Assembly: GCA_036338025.1 (NCBI GenBank)
Contig: JAYZDB010000249.1
Span: 1-8,649, forward strand
Source of the DNA: JAYZDB01 sp036338025
GTDB taxonomy: Bacteria > Planctomycetota > UBA1135 > UBA2386
Direction: 5' to 3'
DNA: 8,649 nt
Under the pieces are notes generated by a model that was not told where the DNA came from, did no database searches, and saw nothing but the letters and a program-made list of their open reading frames with translations. The translations under genes and the position numbers were made by a program. Shown here piece by piece: positions 1-7,020 of this stretch. Positions within the stretch are counted from its first letter, which is position 1, and each line of letters opens with the position of its first letter.

Positions 1-1115
1 CGATGGTCAAGCTCGATGAACTCAAGGCTGCGGCGATCGACGAGGGCTTGACGATCTATGACTTCGGGACCGGTGATCCGCGTGAACCGACCCCGGCCTT
101 CATACGGGAGGCTTGCCAGCAGGGCCTCGCCGAGATCAGCCAGTATCCCAAGGTGACAGGTCTGCCCGGCATGCGCCAGGCGGCCGCCGACTACCTCGCA
201 AGGCGCTTTGATGTTACCGTCGATCCGGACACGGAGTTGTTGCCGACCCAGGGTAGCAAGGAGGCGATCTTCCACCTGCCCTTGGTGTTCGTCGACCACC
301 CAGCCGAAGGTCTACCCGAGCGATCGCTGGTGGTGTATGGCGAGCCGGCCTACCCGGTGTTCGAGATTGGCGCGTTGTTCGCCCAGGCCAAACCCCACCC
401 GGTAGCCTTGAACCCGGGCAATTCCTATCTCTTGGATCCGGACGCAGTCGGGGACGCGGTGTTGGCGCAGGCCGCCATCGTCTATCTGAACTATCCGCAC
501 AACCCGACCGGCCAGTTGATGCCGGCCGAGTTGTTCGAACGCTGGGTCGCGGCGAGGGACCAGCACGGTTTCCTGCTGGTATCTGATGAGTGCTACGTCG
601 ACCTGTATTTCGAGTCCGAACGTCCGCGTAGCCTGCTCGAGTTTGGTCGCGAAGGCTGTCTGGTCATGCATTCGCTCAGCAAGCGTTCAGGGATGACGGG
701 CTATCGATCAGGTTTTCTTGCCGGTGATGCCCAGTTGGTGGCGAGCTATCGGCGCTTTCGTGCCGGCATGGGGCTGGCGCCGACGGACATGGTCCAGGCA
801 GCGTCGATTGCGGCCTGGCAGGATTCCGATCACGTCGAGGAGCGGCGGTTGTTGTTCAAGAGTAAGCGGCAGGTGTTCTTGGATTTGTTCGGTGAACTGG
901 GACTCGACGTTTATCCGGGCAGCTCGACCCTGTTTTTGTGGGTCCGTGTGCCCGAGGGCAAGACCGACACTGGCTACGCCGAGGAGTTGCTGGGTGTCGG
1001 GATCTTGTGTTCGCCGGGTTCGTTCTTCGGTGATGGTCAGGAGGGGTTCTTCCGGCTGGCGCTGGTGCCGAGCCTGCAGCAGTGCGAAGCCGCGGCTGCG
1101 ATCTGGCCGCGCTAG
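1..1115 (+). CDS. dapC: N-succinyldiaminopimelate aminotransferase (DapC-type class I/II PLP aminotransferase), 5' partial
   Basis: Fold-type I PLP aminotransferase. Numbering from the ATG at 3, seen motifs are the phosphate-binding turn TQGSKEAI (82-89), NYPHNPTG (163-170, cofactor Asn167), SDECY (194-198, Asp195 pairs with the pyridine nitrogen), HSLSK (223-227, Lys227 the Schiff-base lysine), GYRSGF (233-238) and a late Arg351 likely to bind the substrate carboxylate. Family members usually begin one or two dozen residues earlier, with a Pro-Tyr-Pro stretch before the region equal to MVKLDEL; the two bases before the ATG fit a Pro codon in frame, so the gene probably runs off the left edge and this Met is internal. 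The assignment to N-succinyl-2-amino-6-oxopimelate transamination (glutamate donor, cytoplasmic) rests on the dapD and dapE genes directly downstream. From fold alone it could be another class I aminotransferase. Stop TAG at 1113-1115; 84 bases then separate it from dapD. Confidence 0.85.
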   Translation, partial: MVKLDELKAAAIDEGLTIYDFGTGDPREPTPAFIREACQQGLAEISQYPKVTGLPGMRQAAADYLARRFDVTVDPDTELLPTQGSKEAIFHLPLVFVDHPAEGLPERSLVVYGEPAYPVFEIGALFAQAKPHPVALNPGNSYLLDPDAVGDAVLAQAAIVYLNYPHNPTGQLMPAELFERWVAARDQHGFLLVSDECYVDLYFESERPRSLLEFGREGCLVMHSLSKRSGMTGYRSGFLAGDAQLVASYRRFRAGMGLAPTDMVQAASIAAWQDSDHVEERRLLFKSKRQVFLDLFGELGLDVYPGSSTLFLWVRVPEGKTDTGYAEELLGVGILCSPGSFFGDGQEGFFRLALVPSLQQCEAAAAIWPR

Positions 1116-1199
1116 CTGTCCAGGTTGCGGCTGGGTGAACTTGTCTTTGGCTCAAAGCCGCCGTGCAGGTAGGGTCGGGCCTCTGACCCGCGAGGAGAC

Positions 1200-2021
1200 A
1201 TGGACCAGATCAAGAACAAGATCGAGGAAGCCTACGAGAACCGCTCGCTGCTGACCCAGAGTGACTACCGCAATGCTGTGCTGCAAGCCGTCGACATGCT
1301 CGACCAGGGGGAGGCGCGAGTGGCGGAGCCTGATGGTGACGAGGGCGATTGGGTGATTCATGGCTGGCTCCAGCAAGCTTGCTTGCTGTACTTCGCCGTC
1401 GCGAAGATGAAGGTGATGGATGTCGCGCCCTACCAGTTCTACGACAAGGTGCCGCTCAAGAGAGATCTTGAGGCGGCCCGCGTACGCGTCGTTCCGACCG
1501 GTACGGTCCGCTACGGCTCCTTCATTGAGCCCGGTGCGGTGGTGATGCCGAGCTTCGTCAACATCGGTGCGCGGGTCGGGGGCGGCACGATGGTCGATAC
1601 CTGGGCGACGGTCGGGTCCTGCGCGCAGATCGGATCCAATGTGCACCTCAGTGGTGGGGTCGGGATCGGTGGAGTGTTGGAACCGGCTGGCGCACGGCCT
1701 GTCATCGTCGAGGACGGCGCCTTTCTCGGCTCGCGTTCGATCGTGGTCGAGGGGGTGCACGTCGGCACGCGGGCGGTGCTGGGCGCCAATGTCGTACTGA
1801 CTGCCAGTACCCCGATCGTAGATGTGACCGGCGATGAGCCCGCGATCAGCAAGGGGCGCGTGGAACCCAATTCCGTTGTCATTCCAGGCACCATGCCGAA
1901 GACGTTCTCGGCGGGTGAGTTCCAGGTGCCCTGCGCCTTGGTCATCGGCCGTCGCAAGGCTTCGACGGATCTCAAGACGAGCCTCACGGATACCCTGCGC
2001 GAGTTCGCGGTCAGCGTTTGA
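1200..2021 (+). CDS. dapD: 2,3,4,5-tetrahydropyridine-2,6-dicarboxylate N-succinyltransferase (DapD)
   Basis: Transfers succinyl from succinyl-CoA to tetrahydrodipicolinate, the committed step of the succinylase DAP/lysine branch; cytoplasmic trimer. The protein is 273 residues, practically the length of E. coli DapD (274). It has an N-terminal helical domain (about 1-95), then a left-handed beta-helix of hexapeptide repeats (about 100-235) and a short C-terminal part. The diagnostic block GTMVDTWATVGSCAQIG (129-145) continues into NVHLSGGVGIGGVLEP (147-162), nearly identical to proteobacterial DapD. Asp133 in VDTW and Glu184 in VVEG fall at conserved active-site positions. It is not the longer actinobacterial DapD type. 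The start is fixed by alignment of MDQIKNKIEEAYENR with the family N-terminus. A GAGG/AGGAG purine run at 1192-1197 sits unusually close to the ATG. The gene ends 8 bases before dapE. Confidence 0.97.
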   Translation: MDQIKNKIEEAYENRSLLTQSDYRNAVLQAVDMLDQGEARVAEPDGDEGDWVIHGWLQQACLLYFAVAKMKVMDVAPYQFYDKVPLKRDLEAARVRVVPTGTVRYGSFIEPGAVVMPSFVNIGARVGGGTMVDTWATVGSCAQIGSNVHLSGGVGIGGVLEPAGARPVIVEDGAFLGSRSIVVEGVHVGTRAVLGANVVLTASTPIVDVTGDEPAISKGRVEPNSVVIPGTMPKTFSAGEFQVPCALVIGRRKASTDLKTSLTDTLREFAVSV

Positions 2022-2029
2022 TCGAAGCG

Positions 2030-3100
2030 ATGAGCGACCTCGAACGAGTGCTGGCGCTGACCGAGGAGTTGCTCCGGATCGAGAGTGTGACCGGTGATGA
2101 AGGAGAGCTAGGCGATTGGTTGGAGGCGAGGTTGCGCCAGCGAGATCCTCACACCCTGATCCGCGCCGGACACAGTCTGTGCTTTGCGATGCGGCCGCCA
2201 GATCCCGACAAGGCCACGTTGATGTTGGTCGGGCACACGGACACGGTCCCGCCGGCTGATGAGAATCCGGTGCGGCGGCAGGACGATTGCCTGTTTGGAC
2301 TCGGAGCGTCGGACATGAAGGCAGCCGATGCTGTGTTGCTCGATGCGATCGAGCGTGACCCGGACTGCCGTTACAACCTGGTCGGGGTCCTGTATGCCCG
2401 GGAGGAGGGGCCGTTCGTGGACAGCGAGATGCCGCAGATCATCGAGGCGGCGTCGGACTGGTTTGACCGGACAGACCTGGCGGTCTGCATGGAGCCGACT
2501 GACAACCAACTGGAACTTGGGTGTCTCGGGACCTGCCACGCCACGGTCAGGTTTGGTGGTCAGCGAGCGCATTCGGCGCGGCCATGGCAGGGTGACAACG
2601 CAATCCACAAGGCCGCCGGTCTCCTGACAACGCTGGCCGGTCTCGAGCGCGAGGAGCATTTGTTCCACGGCTTGACGTTCTACGAAGTGCTGTCCGCGAC
2701 GATGGTCGACTACCGAGGTGCCCGCAACGTGGTGCCCGAGGAGTTCGTCGTCAACGTGAACTACCGCTTTGCCCCGGACAAGGATGAGGCGGATGTGAGG
2801 GCGCGCCTGGACTCCCTGGTGGGTGAAGACGCCACCTACGAACTGGATGACTTCTGTCCGGCTGGCCGGGTCTGTGGTGACAACCCGCTGCTTGAAGACT
2901 TGCGCGAGGTCGCGCCATCGGACTTGAGCGTTCGCGCCAAGCAGGCCTGGACCGATGTCGGTCGATTGTCGCGCTTGGGCATCGACGCCATCAACTGGGG
3001 TCCGGGCGCGACGTCGCAGGCGCACCAGGCTGGCGAATGGGTCTCGATCGAGGCGATTGAACGCTCCCGGGTGACCCTGGCCGCGTGGCTGGGCGGCTAG
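2030..3100 (+). CDS. dapE: succinyl-diaminopimelate desuccinylase (DapE, M20 metallopeptidase family)
   Basis: Hydrolyses N-succinyl-LL-DAP to LL-DAP and succinate; cytoplasmic, di-zinc. Numbering from the ATG at 2030 (356 residues), the M20 ligands are visible: His69 and Asp71 in GHTDTVPP, bridging Asp95 in GLGASDMK, catalytic Glu125 and Glu126 in REEGP, Glu155 in MEPT, and His332 in SQAHQAGEW. His181 in RAHSARPW belongs to the lid/dimerisation domain. The combination AHSARPWQGDNAIHK, NVNYRFAPDKDEAD and AWTDVGR resembles the actinobacterial-type DapE family more than E. coli DapE, which carries GRGAADMKG at the bridging Asp. A TTG at 2018 overlapping the dapD stop would add four residues. 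I prefer the ATG because MSDLERVLALTEELL is a typical M20 start. No clear ribosome site precedes either, so translation is probably coupled to dapD. Confidence 0.93.
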   Translation: MSDLERVLALTEELLRIESVTGDEGELGDWLEARLRQRDPHTLIRAGHSLCFAMRPPDPDKATLMLVGHTDTVPPADENPVRRQDDCLFGLGASDMKAADAVLLDAIERDPDCRYNLVGVLYAREEGPFVDSEMPQIIEAASDWFDRTDLAVCMEPTDNQLELGCLGTCHATVRFGGQRAHSARPWQGDNAIHKAAGLLTTLAGLEREEHLFHGLTFYEVLSATMVDYRGARNVVPEEFVVNVNYRFAPDKDEADVRARLDSLVGEDATYELDDFCPAGRVCGDNPLLEDLREVAPSDLSVRAKQAWTDVGRLSRLGIDAINWGPGATSQAHQAGEWVSIEAIERSRVTLAAWLGG

Positions 3101-3108
3101 GGTTTCGG

Positions 3109-4911
3109 TCAGTCGAGATGGGCTTGGTCGCTGTCGCCCATTTCGACGTCGCCGGGGAAGTACTCACGCCACCGCTCGCCGACTCGCCTGGCGGTGGCCT
3201 CGTCAGCGAACAACTCCTCGGGGTACGATGCCTTGAAGCGGGCGTCGATGACCATCGGGCCGGTGTGGACCACGTGGTTGCTGGCCACCTGCTGCTGTTT
3301 CGAGTGGATGTCCGCCGCCGGTTCGAACCTCGTGAACGTTGTCCAGAGGAAGTTCATGTCACTACGACAGACTCGCTCGGCGTCATCGCACAACACTACC
3401 ATCGGCCAGTCGGTCAGTGACTCGGCCTGCGCCAGGCGTGCCGCCGCGTCGGGTTCGGCTGTGTGCTGTGGACCGGTGACCACCAGGCAGCCGGGACAGA
3501 ACGCGCGCGCATTCGGAAAGCCGGTCGGCAGGGACCCTTGTAGATCGCCCGGCAGTTCGCGGATCGGATCGCCGAGGCCCAACAAGACGCCCTTGCTGCC
3601 CTCGTTGACCTTCGGGCCGCAGTAGTCCAGGGAGTCCATCGACAGGTTGCCGAAAACGTAGAGGTCGGTGCGGAGATCCGCGCGGGCCAACACGTGTTCC
3701 AGCGTGGTGCGGAAGTCGCGCAGGTCGACGTCACGATCCGTCAACAACAGGAACTTGGTCAGGGAGAGTTGGCCTTCGCCCAGGATTCGGAAGGCGCTTG
3801 CCATCGCCTCGCGTCGATAACGGTTGCGCACGATCGCCGCCGCCAGACTGTGGTAGCCGGTCTCTCCGTATGACCAGATCGATCGTACTGCTGGCATCGC
3901 GAGTCCGATCAGTGGGGTCAGGAGGTCCTGCAGGTAGTCACCGAGGAAGAAGTCTTCCTGGCGCGGCTTGCCGACCACTGTCGCGGTCAGGATCGGGTCG
4001 CGGCGGTGCAGCAGGCCCTTGGTCTGGACCAATGGGTAGTCGTGCTTCAGGGAGTAGTAGCCGTAGTGATCGCCGAACGGGCCTTCGGCTTGCCGGGCAC
4101 CGGGCGCGACCTCACCGACGATGGTGAATTCCGCGTTGGCCATGACCGGCAGGGGGCCCAGCGGGTTGTCGGCCATCGCAATCCGACGACCCTGGATCAA
4201 GGAGCCGAGCAGGAGCTCCGGCACATTCTCGGGCAGCGGTGCGATCGCCGACAGGATCAGTGCGGGCGGCCCCCCGAGGTTGATGTTGACGGGCATCGGC
4301 TGTTGCAGGCGTTCGTACTCGGCGAGGTGGAAGCCACCACCCTTCCCGATCTGAACATGCAGGCCGCAGGAGTCATCGCCGTACCGCTGGATGCGGTACA
4401 TGCCGAGGTTGTGCCCGAGTCCAGCTGGATGTTCGGTGTAGACCAGCGGCAGGGTCGCGAAGAATCCGCCGTCATCCGGCCAGGTCCGCAACAGCGGTAG
4501 GCGGCCGAGGCCTGCCGACCGGTCGACGACCTCGGTGACCGGTCCGCGCCGCCGACGACGCAGCCCGGACTTCAGCACGGCTCCCAAGACGTCCCGGTGC
4601 TCCCATGCCTTGCCCAGGCTTGGTGGCATCATGGTGTGCGGCATGTTCGCGATCCGTTCGATCAACTTCTCGGGTCGCTGTCCGAACGCCAACTCGACGC
4701 GGCGGGCGGTGCCGAACAAGTTGGTGACGCAGGGCCAGGATGACCCATCGATGTTCTTGAACAGGAGTGCCGGGCCACCAGCGGCGATCACCCGGCGATG
4801 GATCTCGGCGGCTTCCAGGTCGGGGTTGACCGGGGCGTCGATCTCGACCAGTTCGTTTTCCGATCGCAACAGGTCGAGGAAGGCACGCAGGTCGGTCAGT
4901 TCGTGGCTCAT
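3109..4911 (-). CDS. ubiD: UbiD family prenyl-FMN-dependent decarboxylase (long, about 600-residue form)
   Basis: The family uses prenylated FMN, made by UbiX, to decarboxylate aromatic or unsaturated acids; classic UbiD acts on polyprenyl-4-hydroxybenzoate in ubiquinone synthesis. The protein is 600 residues from the ATG at 4911. Seen: GHNLGMYRIQ (166-175), with Asn168 and Arg173 as expected metal/cofactor and catalytic residues; LHVQIGKGGGFH (184-195); and EGPFGDHYGYY (276-286), with Glu276 and Asp281 matching the catalytic Glu/Asp pair of E. coli UbiD. It is about 100 residues longer than E. coli UbiD, mostly at the C-terminus. The long form also occurs in menaquinone-type and other decarboxylases, so the substrate is unproven. 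The ATG at 4911 is preferred over one at 4926 because a GGGAGG site precedes it. Its ATG overlaps the lpxB stop (ATGA). It is the last gene of the operon and converges on dapE. No ubiX is visible in the window. Confidence 0.9.
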   Translation of the reverse strand: MSHELTDLRAFLDLLRSENELVEIDAPVNPDLEAAEIHRRVIAAGGPALLFKNIDGSSWPCVTNLFGTARRVELAFGQRPEKLIERIANMPHTMMPPSLGKAWEHRDVLGAVLKSGLRRRRRGPVTEVVDRSAGLGRLPLLRTWPDDGGFFATLPLVYTEHPAGLGHNLGMYRIQRYGDDSCGLHVQIGKGGGFHLAEYERLQQPMPVNINLGGPPALILSAIAPLPENVPELLLGSLIQGRRIAMADNPLGPLPVMANAEFTIVGEVAPGARQAEGPFGDHYGYYSLKHDYPLVQTKGLLHRRDPILTATVVGKPRQEDFFLGDYLQDLLTPLIGLAMPAVRSIWSYGETGYHSLAAAIVRNRYRREAMASAFRILGEGQLSLTKFLLLTDRDVDLRDFRTTLEHVLARADLRTDLYVFGNLSMDSLDYCGPKVNEGSKGVLLGLGDPIRELPGDLQGSLPTGFPNARAFCPGCLVVTGPQHTAEPDAAARLAQAESLTDWPMVVLCDDAERVCRSDMNFLWTTFTRFEPAADIHSKQQQVASNHVVHTGPMVIDARFKASYPEELFADEATARRVGERWREYFPGDVEMGDSDQAHLD

Positions 4912-6221
4912 GAGGCCTCCCTGCAAAACGGTAGGATCCAGCGTGCGACCCGGGCGCTTGCACCCGGATCACCCAGGCGCGCTCGCACCTGCGCCAGATC
5001 GGTCCGACATCGACTGCGGACCTCATCGTCGGTCCACAATTTCGCGACCGAGTCCTCGACCTTCTGCCAACCGTCCGGATTGCGGAAGCAGAACTCCGGA
5101 ACCACCTCCTGGCCGGCGATCAGGTTGGCTGAGGCGATGAACGGCACGCTCAGGCAGTTACGGGCGAAGAACGCCGCCAGGACGCCTGGCAGTTGGTAGA
5201 CGACGACGGTTGGTGTGCCGTAGAGACAGGCTTCCAGGGAGCCGGTCCCCGACTTCGCCAATACCAGCTGGGCAGCCGCCAGGAACGGGCCGATCGGTCC
5301 TTGGCGGAATTGCACGAATTCACCGCCATGGGCGGCCAGGACCTCTCGGATCAGACGTGCGTGACGCGGGTCGACGTGTGGCAGGATGACCTCGAACTCT
5401 CCGTGTTGCTCGCACAGGGCCTTGGCGGCCCGGATCATCCCCGGCAAGTTCAAGAGGATCTCGCGGCGTCGACTCCCCGGCAGCAGGCAGAGGAAGGGTT
5501 CGGCAGGCAGTTCGACCGGTACCGGTGCGGGAAGATCGAGGAGCGGATGTCCGACGTATTGACTCGGGATTCCGTCGGCTTCGAAGAAGCTGGTTTCGAA
5601 CGGCAGGATGGTGAGGGTCGCGCTGACGCTTCGCTTGTAGCGGTACATCCGCCACGGTCCCCAGGCCCAATATTGCGGGGCGATGTAGTGCAGTACCGGG
5701 ATGCCGCGCTTCTTTGCCAGTCGCGCCAGCACCAGGTGCAGACCCGGATAGTCGACCAGCACTACGAGGTCTGGCGCGTCCTTGTCGAGCATGGTGAGGA
5801 ATCGCCGGATCGCGCCAAGGATGAACGGCAGGTTGCGGAGCACCCCCGACACTCCCATGACGGCCCGGTCGCTCAGTGGGTATTGGATATCGACCCCTTC
5901 TGCTTCGAGCAGGTGTCCACCGAAGCCGATGAACCTGGCGTTCCCGCCCGCCGCGCGAACGGCCTGTACGACCTTGACGGCATGCGACTCACCGGAGGTC
6001 TCACCGGCGGAGATGAAGACCCGCCCGCCGCCGCTGACGCCGCTGCCGAACTCCCCGGGCAGCGATTCTCCAACCTGGATTGGTGCTTGTTCGAGTACTC
6101 GCCGGGCGGCCGCGCGCCACTTGCGACGTTGGGGTAGATAGAGCAGCAGGTGTACCGGCGCTAAAATTGCACGCACCAGCTCACGTACCAACAACAGGCT
6201 TACGATGATGGAGTTCTTCAC
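4908..6221 (-). CDS. lpxB: lipid-A-disaccharide synthase (LpxB, GT19) with N-terminal extension
   Basis: Joins UDP-2,3-diacylglucosamine to lipid X to form the lipid A disaccharide at the inner membrane's cytoplasmic face. The GT19 core starts near residue 68 with VFISAGETSGE (68-78), followed by LVDYPGLHL (155-163), HYIAPQYWAWGPWR (178-191), VGHPLLD (223-229), LLPGSRRREI (246-255) and the sugar-nucleotide motif SGTGSLEA (324-331). At 437 residues it exceeds the usual ~380. The excess is a 67-residue N-terminal segment: residues 4-30 are hydrophobic (IIVSLLLVRELVRAILAPV onward), then a basic stretch QRRKWRAAARR, then a Gly/Ser-rich linker. This may be a membrane anchor. The start is GTG at 6221, 4 bases after the permease stop, with only a GAGG run touching it, so initiation is probably coupled. 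A GTG at 6176 would keep part of the extension. The stop overlaps the ubiD start. Confidence 0.93.
   Translation of the reverse strand: MKNSIIVSLLLVRELVRAILAPVHLLLYLPQRRKWRAAARRVLEQAPIQVGESLPGEFGSGVSGGGRVFISAGETSGESHAVKVVQAVRAAGGNARFIGFGGHLLEAEGVDIQYPLSDRAVMGVSGVLRNLPFILGAIRRFLTMLDKDAPDLVVLVDYPGLHLVLARLAKKRGIPVLHYIAPQYWAWGPWRMYRYKRSVSATLTILPFETSFFEADGIPSQYVGHPLLDLPAPVPVELPAEPFLCLLPGSRRREILLNLPGMIRAAKALCEQHGEFEVILPHVDPRHARLIREVLAAHGGEFVQFRQGPIGPFLAAAQLVLAKSGTGSLEACLYGTPTVVVYQLPGVLAAFFARNCLSVPFIASANLIAGQEVVPEFCFRNPDGWQKVEDSVAKLWTDDEVRSRCRTDLAQVRARLGDPGASARVARWILPFCREAS
4916..4921 (-). promoter_or_regulatory. ribosome binding site deciding the ubiD start
   Basis: GGGAGG on the minus strand, 4 bases before the ATG at 4911 and inside the 3' end of lpxB. 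It favours this start over the in-frame ATG at 4926. Confidence 0.7.
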
Positions 6222-6225
6222 CTCG

Positions 6226-7020
6226 TCAGAGCGCGATTCGTCTCAGTAATCGGTCCGCAATCAAGTAGAGGATCAGGCTGCCGAGCAACAGCCATATTTG
6301 GATGGATCCGAATAGATCTCCCATGTGGAGGTCGCCCTTCATGATCGGGCCGTAGATTTCGATGTCCGCGACCCGCAGGTAACTGTACTTCCGTGCGGTC
6401 TGAATCAGGTAGAGCGCGCATTGGATCACGATGAACAGGCCGGCGGCGGCCGCGGCGTGGGCCTGTAGCCGGAAGACAACCGAGCACAGAGTCGTCAGCG
6501 ACAGAATGCTGAGTACGAAGATCGAGCAGTGGGTGGCGGCGACGGTCGTCGCGCTGAAGGACAGGGGTTCGCCAACAATCCAATGGCTCAGAGGCACGCC
6601 GCTCCAGGCGACCAGATAGATCGGTGCGGTAACCGCGATGGCGGCGACGCTGAATTTGGCGAACAGGATCCTGGACGGCGTCACTGGGCGACTGAGCAGG
6701 AACTCGATGGTCTGACTTTCGCGCTCACGTGCGACCAGGCCGGTACCCATCAGGATGGCGGCGGCCGCACCACAGAAATTGCCGCCCTTGAAGAAGGCTT
6801 GCAGCGCGTAGTAGTCCGGGTACTGATCGAGGGCCCCGATCAACTCCCGAAACAGTACGCTCTTCAGGATCTTCGCCATCAACACGATTGGTTTGAGCTG
6901 CTGACCGATGATGTTGAGGTCCGGCCAGAGGGCGATCGCGGGGAGCAGGATGGCCTGCATGATCAGCAGATAGACCAAAGTCATGAGCCAGAGCTCACGG
7001 GCGGTTTTTTGTAAGATCAC
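6226..7020 (-). CDS. ABC-2 type transporter permease
   Basis: Membrane subunit of an export-type ABC transporter, 264 residues. By eye there are six hydrophobic segments, at roughly 11-32, 78-98, 118-140, 160-184, 188-207 and 237-256. The cytoplasmic sequence between segments 2 and 3, RERESQTIEFLLSRPVTPSR (98-117), is the hallmark of ABC-2 permeases (a Glu-rich stretch, then LLSRP and an R-x-L-x-x-K motif) and probably forms the coupling helix meeting the ATPase. The start is GTG at 7020, whose bases overlap the ATPase stop (GTGA), with GAGGAGG seven bases upstream. The ATPase directly upstream is its partner, likely as a dimer of each. Substrate unknown. The neighbouring lpxB could hint at a lipid or envelope cargo, but this is weak. 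It has no resemblance to LptF/LptG, which are larger. Confidence 0.88.
   Translation of the reverse strand: MILQKTARELWLMTLVYLLIMQAILLPAIALWPDLNIIGQQLKPIVLMAKILKSVLFRELIGALDQYPDYYALQAFFKGGNFCGAAAAILMGTGLVARERESQTIEFLLSRPVTPSRILFAKFSVAAIAVTAPIYLVAWSGVPLSHWIVGEPLSFSATTVAATHCSIFVLSILSLTTLCSVVFRLQAHAAAAAGLFIVIQCALYLIQTARKYSYLRVADIEIYGPIMKGDLHMGDLFGSIQIWLLLGSLILYLIADRLLRRIAL

Noticed and set aside
1172..1189. Inverted repeat GGGTC-8-GACCC just before dapD, and GGCT-CAA-AGCC at 1149-1159
   Set aside because: Arms of only 4-5 bases in GC-rich DNA are expected by chance. There is no T-tract for a terminator and no recognisable lysine riboswitch structure in the 84-base gap.
1152..1760. 202-codon minus-strand open frame opposite dapD
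   Set aside because: Asp/His/Arg-rich sequence without domain features, mirror of the DapD hexapeptide-repeat coding sequence.
2108..3025. 305-codon minus-strand open frame opposite dapE
   Set aside because: No motif and Arg-rich; it is entirely covered by dapE, whose metal ligands are all present.
5193..6137. 314-codon plus-strand open frame opposite lpxB
   Set aside because: Its composition (Asp, Gln, Arg and Gly rich, no recognisable motif) is what the complement of a GC-rich gene gives, and lpxB on the other strand is certain.
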